Below the pieces are notes generated by a model. The model was not told the origin of the DNA. It saw nothing but the letters and a program-made list of their open reading frames with translations, and did no database searches. 30,016 bases of DNA from JAUWQU01 sp964605095 (lineage in GTDB: Bacteria; Planctomycetota; Phycisphaerae; SM23-33), in contig CAZSBS010000019.1 in assembly GCA_964605095.1 (NCBI GenBank), positions 1-30,016 on the forward strand. Direction: 5' to 3'. This document shows, in pieces, positions 22,376 to 30,016 of the stretch (position 1 is its first letter; the number at the start of each line of letters is the position of its first letter). The translations under genes were made by a program, and so were the position numbers.

Positions 22376-23917
22376 TCACTGCTTATCGCCGACTGTCTTG
22401 TCTTTCCCGACTTCCGCGCGGAACAACAGGGCCGGCAAGCCCTCCTTGTTCGTCAAGTTGGGCTGTGCCAGATCTGCCCATGCAAACCGCACGGCCGTCG
22501 GATTGGCGACCTTGTCGCTGCTGACCACCACCGTGGCGCCGTCAATCTTTGCCGCGGCCTCCACGAATTTGCCGTCGGGGCCGGCAATCTCAAAGTAGTC
22601 AGGCGCTTTGTTGTCACGCGTCACCAGGCCGCCACCCACATGATCGAAACTTACGCGGATCTGCCTGCCCTCAACCTTGGTGGATTTATACTTGGGACCG
22701 CAATAGACGATATTCTTGCGGCCGTAATCTTTCGCCAGCGCCCAGAGCGCCAGACGTCTGCCTATCTCCTGCTTGTTCCGCGGATGTCCGCCGCCGTAAT
22801 TGTCGCTGGGATCGCAGGTGTCCGTCGATGCCGCCATGCCGGTGTTGGGAATGGACATTGAGGCTATCTGGGCTTCCAGGAGGAACGGCAGCCTGCCATC
22901 GTATCTGTTTGGCGTGATCTGAACGCTATAGAAGGGGAAGTCGCCCTGTTGCCACACCTTCCGCCACCCGCCGACCAGTGCCTTCATCTTGTCAAAGTAA
23001 CGCATCCCATCCCCGCAGTTGGATTCTCCCTGATACCAGAGAACGCCCCGGATGGCGAAGGGGATGATCGGATATATCATGCCGTTGTAGAGGACCGGGC
23101 CGCCCTCGGCCGGGAGCGGACTTGCCATTACCAGACCGGGCGGCAGAGGTCGACCCTTCGCCAGCGCGGCCCGCGCCGCGGGTATGGCGGCTTCCAGGGC
23201 GTCCAGGTTTTCGATGAGTTTCTTGCGAGCGGAACTGGCGGCCGCCGCAATGCCGGCAATTGATCCCCGCAAGGCGGGTACGTCGGCCAATCCTTCGGGC
23301 GCGGTCCACACCTCAATCTGCGTGGCCCCCTGGGATGCGGCGATCATTCCAACCGGCACGTTCAGGGCCTTGTGAATATCCCGGCCGAAGAAATATGCCA
23401 CGGCGGAGAAATTGGCCACGGCAGGATTGGCGGGAGAGCACACGAACCAGCGGGCCTTGACATCATTCAGAGGCAGGCCCGCCGGCGTGCGGGGAACCAG
23501 TAACATGCGTATCCGGGGATAATCGGCATTCTTGATTTCCTGCTGAGCATTCCGGGCCCACTTCAACTCGAATTCCATGTTGGACTGCCCGGAGCAGACC
23601 CAGACCTCCCCAACCAGAATGTTGCTGATCTTAACTGTATTCTTTCCTGTCACTGTCAGCGTGTGCGGACCACCCGCACCCATTGCCGGCAGCTCGACTT
23701 TCCACTCGCCATCCGCGCCGGCTGTCGTTTCAGCCGCCTTTCCTGAAAGGAGGACTCTGACTTTTTCCCCCGGGCTGGCCCAGCCCCAGACCTTGATCGC
23801 CTTGTCGCGCTGCAACACCATGTTATCACTGAAAACGTTGGGTAGCCGCACGTCTGCAAAAACGGAAGCACACAGTGACAGCAGCATTGCCGGATAGATC
23901 AGATGCTTTTTCATCAT
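22376..23917 (-). CDS. Sialate O-acetylesterase-family hydrolase (secreted)
   Basis: A 513-aa protein with a signal peptide (HLIYPAMLLSLCASVFA). The N-terminal beta domain (SDNMVLQRDKAIKVWGWASP) is typical of the sialate O-acetylesterase family, followed by the SGNH-like catalytic domain with GEVWVCSGQSNMEF (nucleophile Ser112), LWYQGESNCGDG and the His-bearing GGGHPRNKQEIGRRLALWAL. Enzymes of this family remove acetyl groups from sialic acids or, in environmental bacteria, other acetylated glycans. The start is placed at 23917 so that the signal peptide follows directly; an upstream in-frame ATG at 23980 adds a non-signal-like stretch. Confidence 0.92.
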   Translation of the reverse strand: MMKKHLIYPAMLLSLCASVFADVRLPNVFSDNMVLQRDKAIKVWGWASPGEKVRVLLSGKAAETTAGADGEWKVELPAMGAGGPHTLTVTGKNTVKISNILVGEVWVCSGQSNMEFELKWARNAQQEIKNADYPRIRMLLVPRTPAGLPLNDVKARWFVCSPANPAVANFSAVAYFFGRDIHKALNVPVGMIAASQGATQIEVWTAPEGLADVPALRGSIAGIAAAASSARKKLIENLDALEAAIPAARAALAKGRPLPPGLVMASPLPAEGGPVLYNGMIYPIIPFAIRGVLWYQGESNCGDGMRYFDKMKALVGGWRKVWQQGDFPFYSVQITPNRYDGRLPFLLEAQIASMSIPNTGMAASTDTCDPSDNYGGGHPRNKQEIGRRLALWALAKDYGRKNIVYCGPKYKSTKVEGRQIRVSFDHVGGGLVTRDNKAPDYFEIAGPDGKFVEAAAKIDGATVVVSSDKVANPTAVRFAWADLAQPNLTNKEGLPALLFRAEVGKDKTVGDKQ

Positions 23918-23993
23918 TGGCGCCTGCCTTGGAGGATTTGTAGTGTGGTTTGGGTTCATTCTTTCACAAACACGTGTCAATGGTCAAAAGCTA

Positions 23994-26900
23994 TCACCGG
24001 GCGATGAGAACCCCTGTTCCCTTGATGAAAGCGGGCGAGTTCGCCGCGCTATACGTCCCGGCCGGCTGCTGCTTGCCGTCCAGACTGAGCTTGCCGACCC
24101 GCATTTGCCCTTTGAAGTTCAACTCCAGCGCCGCGCCGGCGCCGATGGCCACATCCGTGTCCTGGCCAAGGCTCCGCTCATTCGCAAGCGACAGAGTGCC
24201 CTTGGTCACGGTCGTCGGCCCGGTGTAGCTGTTGACGCCGGAAAGCACCCACGTGCCGCTGCCGGATTTGGTGACGGCCGTAGTCGCTTTGCCTGCGCGA
24301 TCGTACGAATTGACGATGTTGCCAGCGATTTCGCCTGTGCCGGCGGTGTCGCCCTTGAGGGCAATGGTCTTGTTGGCGCCGTAACCGGAAAGCACGAACG
24401 TGCTGGTGAGTTTCAGCAGGCCGCTGCCGGATTGATCGAAGGTCACGGTTGACTTCTTTCCCGCAAGATTGATCACGCGGTCAGAGGTTTCTCCCGTGCC
24501 CGTATAAATCAGGGCGAACTCACCGTCTTTGCCGGCATTGCCAATGACAATCTCGCCAGCCTCGACGTCTTTTGGCGCGCCCAGGCTGCTGCCGGCCATT
24601 CTCTTACCCTTGGTGAAGCTGTTGATCGATGATACTTTCAACGCACCGCCCTCCAGGATCGTCTGGCCGGTGTAGGTATTGTTTCCGGAGAGCTGCAGGG
24701 GGCCTATGCCGCATTTCTTGATAACAAACGCGCCGCCACCAGGACCGCTGGAATCGGCGATATCATTCGAAATCGTAACCGTATCGGTGGCATTGGCGGT
24801 ATCCATCACGAAAACAGAGCCGGCCATCAGGCCATTATCTTGCACTGACGTGGTAAGGTTCTTCAGCAGTGTACCAACATGCTCGCCGGTGAACTCGCCC
24901 GGGCCGCCGGTGCTGATCACCAGCGTGGCCGCGGGGTTGATGCTGATTCTTTCAGGGGTCCATTGTGCCGTATCCGCATTGTAGAGGGACACAGCCTTCT
25001 TAACGAACAGCGTCCCTTGGTGGACGATGGTCGCTCCGGTGTAGGTATTTGAGCCCCAAAGATATATCCCGCCCTCATTCGCCCGCCCGAATGCCGCCCA
25101 TGTGCCAATCAGCGTGAAGCCGCCGGGCCCGCTCATTGCGCCACTGATGTTATTCAGATTCACATGATGTCCGGCGATCCTGGTATTTCCGTTAAGAGTG
25201 ATTGGGGCGTTCCAATCGACCCCGCCGGCATCGATCGTGCCTCCGTTGAGGATCAGTGGATTGGCTGCATTGCCCGGACCAGGCGCAAAGCCGGCGCCGG
25301 GATTCAGCGTGAGCGGCCCGGTTCCCAGACTGGTATTGGCCACAACGCGGAGTGTGCCACCGTGGACGACGGTGCCGCCACTGTAGGTGTTAGAGGGATT
25401 GTTGAGCGACAGGGTGCTGTAGTGCTGATTGGGCCCGCCATTGAGGTCGCGGCTGGCGTTGCCGTTTCCGCCGGTGTAGATCAGGCCCCCGACCCCGGAG
25501 ATCACACCGCTGATAACCAATCGCCCGGCAGGCACCAGATTCACGGCCAGGTCAGACTTCAGGTTTAAAGGTGCGGATATGTTATCGGAACTGAAGAGGG
25601 CATACTGATTGATACTCGGCAGGCTGCCGGTCACCTTATTGGCGGCCAACGCCATGAGACCACCGGCCAGCGTCAAGCCCTTCCCCTGACCTGCGTTCAG
25701 GTTGAGCTGGTTCAGCAAAAAGCCATCCTTCAAGTCTTGATTGACCGCATAGGTGCCGGTCATATTGAAACTGAGAATGTAGACCGCCTTGCCGGCGGCG
25801 AGCGGTGCGGCGCTCGCGACCAGACCATTCGACCATTTGGAGCCATCGCTCCATTTGCCCGGCTCGGCCTTGCTCCAGGTGAAGGATGTACCCGTATCGA
25901 TTTTGGACACCGTTACGATATAGGTCCGGGTGGAACCATCCTGAGCGGTGATGGTGTATGTCTGTGGTTTGGTGAAGTCCCGTGCCGTGCCGGAAGCAGG
26001 TACGGCCGTGGCAAAGGGTGATATCGTAAAGGTGGGCGCAAGCGCCTTCACGTACGTGCCGGCTGGCACATAGACGCCAATCCGGGTCCCGGAAATGCCG
26101 GCGGAGATAGAGCCCGGCAGCGAGAAGGTGAGTATGACCTTGTCGTCGCTAGCAGAGGCCTTGTTCACCACCACGGGCCGGATTTTCTTGGCGGCAAGTG
26201 CGACGTAGGGCTTGTCGTCCTTGTTGGTCAAGAAGGGATCTTCGGCTTTAACCTCACGCGGGGTCGGCGGCAGCTTTGCGGCTTTTGCCGGGTCGATATA
26301 TTCAGCAAGGTCGCGCATGGCGATGACCTTGTAATTATTATTCTTCAAGTACTGCATCATCACCTTGAAGGTTTCGGGCTTAAGCCCGACAGCCGAATGC
26401 TCCATGTCCGGCACGCCATGGAAGCAATATACGACTACTCTGCCCTGGCAGGCCTGTTGCGCCTGCTTGATAAAACTTTCGACAGGAGGGCCATCTCGAA
26501 TCGTAAACGAGGGCACATCAAAAGGATTGTCCACCGTCGGCCGATAAGGGCGCTCATGCCCGCCCCGGCCGAAGGTATAGCCATCCGCGGCCAATTTCGG
26601 ACAAATATTCCAGTCCACTCCATAGAGGGGCCAGCATACGGTCGTCATCTTGGGGCCGTTGTTCGCATACAACTCATCCTCCATGGCCATAAAACCACTA
26701 TAAGTTCCATAATGACCCACGGTGTGGTTGCCGATCTCGAATCCGGCTTCGGCCAGTTCTTTCATCTGGCGCCAGGTCATGTACCAATCCTTGCGCGTTT
26801 TGAATGAATCGAAGTCACAGACATAGAATGTCCCGTTGAATCCCAATGACTTGAGGATCGGCGCCACAACCGTAAACCCGCTGGCACAGCCATCGTCAAA

Positions 26901-27056
26901 CGTGAGCACCACCAGTTTGTCGGGAATGGGTTTCCGGAGAACTCCGCCAGGATCGGCTTTTCGAGCATTATCCCCGGCTGGTTCCGCCTGAGCGATCACC
27001 ACGCCCGCAACCAGCACCGCAGCCATCAATGCTATTCTTGTCGTTAACGTATTCAC
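23994..27056 (-). CDS. Polysaccharide deacetylase fused to autotransporter-type passenger repeats
   Basis: A 1020-aa protein from GTG 27056 (AAGGAA upstream). Signal peptide with cleavage near VIAQA. The CE4 domain has TFDDG (52-56) and HTVGH (111-115), close to the paralogue at 20495-22279, and the DUF5018-like domain ends TITAQDGSTRTYIVTVSK. From ~390 onwards come Gly/Asn/Thr-rich beta-helix repeats of the passenger-associated type: NTYSGGTVVHGGTLRV, NTYTGATIVHQGTLFV, NTYTGQTILEGGALKV and NSYTGPTTVTKGTLSL. No outer-membrane barrel follows. It probably is a surface-displayed or secreted enzyme attached by the beta-helix; the fusion is the unusual part. Confidence 0.88.
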   Translation of the reverse strand: MNTLTTRIALMAAVLVAGVVIAQAEPAGDNARKADPGGVLRKPIPDKLVVLTFDDGCASGFTVVAPILKSLGFNGTFYVCDFDSFKTRKDWYMTWRQMKELAEAGFEIGNHTVGHYGTYSGFMAMEDELYANNGPKMTTVCWPLYGVDWNICPKLAADGYTFGRGGHERPYRPTVDNPFDVPSFTIRDGPPVESFIKQAQQACQGRVVVYCFHGVPDMEHSAVGLKPETFKVMMQYLKNNNYKVIAMRDLAEYIDPAKAAKLPPTPREVKAEDPFLTNKDDKPYVALAAKKIRPVVVNKASASDDKVILTFSLPGSISAGISGTRIGVYVPAGTYVKALAPTFTISPFATAVPASGTARDFTKPQTYTITAQDGSTRTYIVTVSKIDTGTSFTWSKAEPGKWSDGSKWSNGLVASAAPLAAGKAVYILSFNMTGTYAVNQDLKDGFLLNQLNLNAGQGKGLTLAGGLMALAANKVTGSLPSINQYALFSSDNISAPLNLKSDLAVNLVPAGRLVISGVISGVGGLIYTGGNGNASRDLNGGPNQHYSTLSLNNPSNTYSGGTVVHGGTLRVVANTSLGTGPLTLNPGAGFAPGPGNAANPLILNGGTIDAGGVDWNAPITLNGNTRIAGHHVNLNNISGAMSGPGGFTLIGTWAAFGRANEGGIYLWGSNTYTGATIVHQGTLFVKKAVSLYNADTAQWTPERISINPAATLVISTGGPGEFTGEHVGTLLKNLTTSVQDNGLMAGSVFVMDTANATDTVTISNDIADSSGPGGGAFVIKKCGIGPLQLSGNNTYTGQTILEGGALKVSSINSFTKGKRMAGSSLGAPKDVEAGEIVIGNAGKDGEFALIYTGTGETSDRVINLAGKKSTVTFDQSGSGLLKLTSTFVLSGYGANKTIALKGDTAGTGEIAGNIVNSYDRAGKATTAVTKSGSGTWVLSGVNSYTGPTTVTKGTLSLANERSLGQDTDVAIGAGAALELNFKGQMRVGKLSLDGKQQPAGTYSAANSPAFIKGTGVLIAR

Positions 27057-27124
27057 TTATATTCCTTCCATGCCTCCCCTTCGTTCACCGCGATTACCCC
27101 GGCATTTGCAGTTTCGTGCCTTTG

Positions 27125-29440
27125 TCACTTCGCTTTCGTGCCGGAATTCCGGACAAAGGCCGACTTGTTCGCATCAAGCTTTAGGTTTATCCGGGTTATG
27201 TCCTGTCCGCCTTCCTTGACGTTTTGATAAACCATCTTGCCGACCGCGCCGGTATGCGGATCCAAGCGTTCCGGCTTCAGCTTTCCCCTGAGCCGCACCC
27301 AGGTATTGATGCCGTCATCACTCGAGTTTGCAAAGTAGTAATAATCCACGCTGTCCCGAACCTTGTGAATATAGGACAACTTGCCTTTGGCGCTCTTGAT
27401 GGCGATGTCTTCTTCAAATTGGACATCCCAGACGGTGACGGCATCATTAAGAACCATGGCCAGCCGGCTAGCTCCTCCAACGGATTCATCTATGTCGGGC
27501 ACAAAATAGGCCTTGCCACCTTTTGCGTTGGTGTTCTTTGTGTACTTATGCCCCGTCTTGTTCGGGTCTAGGGCGAAAATGCTCTCGACAAGTTTCGCGA
27601 CGATTGCATCCTTGCCAAGCTCCGCGGATTTAACGGGCAACCTTTTAGTGCAGATCACCGTGCCGCCATTGTCGTAGAAGTCCTTCGCCTTCTCAAGGGC
27701 AGATACATTGATTGCCCCTGGCTCCGTTTTTCCGGGAAGAATCAAGACCCTGTACTCTTCATGGTTCACCGCGTTCTTGAGATTGAGCGTGTGGTTCACC
27801 GGATCCACCATGCATTTCTCGGCAAGCACCTCAGGATGCATGAAGGTGAGATCACGCCGGATTTGATTGGTCAGCCGCTCTCCCACATTGAGATAGCCGG
27901 GATCGGTTCCTTCGTGGCCGAACCAGCAGTCGGCATAAATGGCCGTGATCGGGTAGAGCACGGCAATGTCGGCGACATGACGTCCGCCCTGCAAGATCAG
28001 TTGGCAGCGTGCGGCCCACTTATTGTAATCCGGCAAGCTGGCGGCGATTCTAGGGTTTCTCCAGGAAATCTCCGGCGGAGTGGGCACATTAGGGTGGGCA
28101 TACCACACGCCATGTGGAATGATAAGGTTTATTCCGCGAGCGTACAGTTCCATGGCGGTCCGGTAAAGCAGGTCCGGGGTGAAGTCGGCTTCTTTCCAAT
28201 TCTCGAAGGCGCCATAGGTCTCGCACTGGACGATGGGTCGGTCGTAAAGAAAAGCCGCGGAGCTCGACAACTTGTAACCATCGCGCTTGGAGCCGTAAGA
28301 CCCAATGACGTCAAGCAGCGGGCGCTGCGCATGCTTGTAGAACTTTATCGCATCGCCGGAAAAACCCATTGGCGAAACTTCATAATCGCCGGCAGGATGG
28401 CCGGACGCGTCGATCTTATGGGCAGCACACCAGTCGGCTACTCTCCTGACAAAACTCTCGGACAGCAATTCCGCTCTGAACCCGAAGAGCATGCACCTGG
28501 CTGCGGCAGTCGAGGGGCCGATGTCATACCACAATGCGGGATAGTACTCGATAGGGATGATTCCGTACTTCGTCTGGAATTGCGCGTTATACCCGTTTGT
28601 CCAGCACCTGTGGTCGCCTCCGTTCCAGACATCAGGGCTAGCCTGGTAAAGGGAAATATCATCGTAAAAGGAGCTCTTAATGGTCGTGCCGAAGTGATCG
28701 GGGAACTTGTCGTAGAATCGCTGGTACGTCAGGCTGATCCATTTGTCAACGGCGTCAGGATTGAGGTAGTCGACGACGTTATTAAGATCTTTCCGATTCA
28801 TCGCAAAATCCCGATGGGTCGAAAAGATCATGACCTTCCAATTACCAGCGGGAGCGTCCCAGGAAAGCTTTCCATTGCTGACATTAGGCGTGATGTCTAT
28901 CCGCTGACCGTGGTCGTTGTTGTTCATGGCCACGCAGCCCATAAGAGTACCGGCGGGCAGGTCCGCCTTGTAGGCGATCGGGCCGGTAATGTCCCACTCG
29001 GCCTTGAATACCTGGCGGGAACAATACTCTGGGTAAGCCTTGGCTATCTGTCCGCCCGCGGTTCCCGAAGGAAAGCTTTTGTCATCACAGAATATCGCCC
29101 ACATGCCAAGCTCGTCAAGCTTGTCCAGGATGTGCCCGTATTTCTCGATGAAGGCAGGTTCCGACCATTCGGTGACTGGCAGGATAGCGACGCTCCCATA
29201 GCCGTCCTTGTCGCGGAAATTGGTCAATTGAGAGTCTATGCCGGCATTGGAGATATGGCCATTCAACCAATACAACGGGGTGGTATGATACTTAAGCGGA
29301 GGATTTGCAAAATCGCCTGTTATGTCGGCAAGTGAAGACGAGAGCGGACACAATACCCCAAAGAATGCCATGACGCCGGCAATTGTAATGACAGCCGCTG
29401 TTTCTCTGATTGCGAACGTCGCTATCATTGGTGTTTGCAT
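27125..29440 (-). CDS. GH106-like glycoside hydrolase (rhamnosidase-like), secreted
   Basis: A 771-aa protein with an N-terminal signal peptide (hydrophobic ITIAGVMAFFGVLCPLSS). The opening WLNGHISNAGIDSQL and the strand CDDKSFPSGTAGGQ resemble the GH106 alpha-L-rhamnosidase group, where a D-x-x-x-PSGxAGG motif is characteristic. Conserved-looking acidic and aromatic stretches follow (SSFYDDISLYQASPDVWNGG; CETYGAFENWKEADFTPDLL), with a beta-rich end. The true activity is unknown, since the family includes proteins with other specificities. ATG 29440 has GGGAGAG before it. It is in the middle of the leftward carbohydrate-gene run. Confidence 0.7.
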   Translation of the reverse strand: MQTPMIATFAIRETAAVITIAGVMAFFGVLCPLSSSLADITGDFANPPLKYHTTPLYWLNGHISNAGIDSQLTNFRDKDGYGSVAILPVTEWSEPAFIEKYGHILDKLDELGMWAIFCDDKSFPSGTAGGQIAKAYPEYCSRQVFKAEWDITGPIAYKADLPAGTLMGCVAMNNNDHGQRIDITPNVSNGKLSWDAPAGNWKVMIFSTHRDFAMNRKDLNNVVDYLNPDAVDKWISLTYQRFYDKFPDHFGTTIKSSFYDDISLYQASPDVWNGGDHRCWTNGYNAQFQTKYGIIPIEYYPALWYDIGPSTAAARCMLFGFRAELLSESFVRRVADWCAAHKIDASGHPAGDYEVSPMGFSGDAIKFYKHAQRPLLDVIGSYGSKRDGYKLSSSAAFLYDRPIVQCETYGAFENWKEADFTPDLLYRTAMELYARGINLIIPHGVWYAHPNVPTPPEISWRNPRIAASLPDYNKWAARCQLILQGGRHVADIAVLYPITAIYADCWFGHEGTDPGYLNVGERLTNQIRRDLTFMHPEVLAEKCMVDPVNHTLNLKNAVNHEEYRVLILPGKTEPGAINVSALEKAKDFYDNGGTVICTKRLPVKSAELGKDAIVAKLVESIFALDPNKTGHKYTKNTNAKGGKAYFVPDIDESVGGASRLAMVLNDAVTVWDVQFEEDIAIKSAKGKLSYIHKVRDSVDYYYFANSSDDGINTWVRLRGKLKPERLDPHTGAVGKMVYQNVKEGGQDITRINLKLDANKSAFVRNSGTKAK

Positions 29441-29484
29441 CTCTTACTCTCCCTTAGTCCATCCCGCCGTTGTTCCCTTCGCTC

Positions 29485-30016
29485 TCACTGCGCGGCGCCT
29501 ATCGGAACATCGCAGAAGGTGAGGGCGGCAATGCCGTTGGCGCCGTATAGCAGCTTGTCCAAGCTCCACGAACTGTCTTTGAGATAGGCTATCTTACCGG
29601 CGGTGGAAGGCGCCTTCAGCTTGAGCGTTATCACGCGGCCTGACGCTTTGCCCGCGGCCACCTGGTCAGGGATCCGGTCCAGATAGAACTGACTGGTCAA
29701 TGAATCCGTCCAGGTCATGGGCTGGTCGAACTCCAGCACGATCTCGTCTTTCTTGCCGCTTGTGTAATGCGCCTTCTTGATGTTGGCGGGCGTGACGGGC
29801 TTGTCGAAGACCGTTCCGTGGTTGTACCGTTCCACCTGCGGGCAAACAAGGCGGCGGGCCATGTCCGCGTACCCCGCGGGCGGGAAATGGCAAGGCCCCG
29901 GCGGCCTGACGCCAAGCGTGGAGATGACGCTCATGTTGGAGTAGAGGCGCGGCAGGGTTCTCTGCACATCCCGCAGTTTGTCACTGTTCCACGTACCGCC
30001 CATGCTGCACGAGTTT
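29485..30016 (-). CDS. C-terminal part of a sialate-esterase/SGNH-like hydrolase (partial)
   Basis: The frame is open to the right edge, so the gene starts beyond it; the ATG at 30003 is probably internal. The visible ~175 residues contain CHFPPAGYADMARRLVCPQV, a histidine-bearing motif like the DxxHPxxxGYxxMAxR end of SGNH/sialate O-acetylesterase enzymes, then a beta domain (KKDEIVLEFDQPMTWTDSLT; YLKDSSWSLDKLLYG) like the C-terminal domain of such esterases. The catalytic serine block is outside the window. Its stop is 44 bp before the GH106-like start, so it is likely cotranscribed. Confidence 0.65.
   Translation of the reverse strand, partial: NSCSMGGTWNSDKLRDVQRTLPRLYSNMSVISTLGVRPPGPCHFPPAGYADMARRLVCPQVERYNHGTVFDKPVTPANIKKAHYTSGKKDEIVLEFDQPMTWTDSLTSQFYLDRIPDQVAAGKASGRVITLKLKAPSTAGKIAYLKDSSWSLDKLLYGANGIAALTFCDVPIGAAQ

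Noticed and set aside
27761..29335. Long 524-codon plus-strand frame
   Set aside because: Shadow of the GH106-like gene on the minus strand; product lacks any recognisable domain.

Overview
This window is GC-rich bacterial chromosome with three blocks. The gene content fits a member of the PVC group, most likely a planctomycete. The clues are planctomycete-style recombinase and IS630 remnants, secreted carbohydrate-active enzymes, and a passenger-type autotransporter repeat protein without a barrel. That assignment is inference from gene content; there is no rRNA or other marker gene here.

Block 1 (1-4500) opens with the 3' end of a probable carbohydrate-binding protein. A scar follows, made of a frameshifted serine-recombinase tail and an IS630 transposase tail. 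Then come an unrecognised 204-residue gene and a full two-ring CDC48/p97-type AAA+ ATPase, closed by a strong intrinsic terminator (4462-4496).

Block 2 (4500-17473) is a gas vesicle cluster transcribed rightwards. The order is gvpA, a 215-aa unknown, an Ala/Lys-rich helical-repeat protein (possible GvpC analogue), a six-CXXC DnaJ-type zinc-finger protein, a ~700-bp hairpin-rich stretch, a 101-aa unknown, a second six-CXXC protein, gvpN, GvpF/L with a C-terminal J-domain, a second gvpF/L, gvpG, gvpO, a GvpJ with a C-terminal zinc ribbon, an Hsp20/GvpH, gvpK, a third gvpF/L, a third GvpA/J-family gene, a DnaK-type Hsp70 and a second Hsp20/GvpH. The striking point is a complete-looking Hsp70 machine built into a gas vesicle cluster. 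The Hsp40 functions appear split: the J-domain sits on a GvpF/L protein and the DnaJ-type cysteine-rich domain is on two separate proteins. Together with two small heat-shock proteins, GvpN and the nearby CDC48, this suggests a dedicated folding and assembly system for the very hydrophobic GvpA shell protein. Hairpins in the gvpA leader and just after gvpA could set the high GvpA:accessory ratio.

Block 3 (17474-30016) starts with a remnant of a glycoside-hydrolase-like C-terminus and a convergent, truncated sigma-54 activator ATPase domain. A leftward run of secreted carbohydrate-active genes follows: SGNH hydrolase, polysaccharide deacetylase, sialate O-acetylesterase, a 1020-aa deacetylase-autotransporter-repeat fusion, a GH106-like glycosidase and a partial esterase. 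The gas vesicle/CDC48 block therefore looks like an island lying within carbohydrate-utilisation DNA, with broken genes on both sides.
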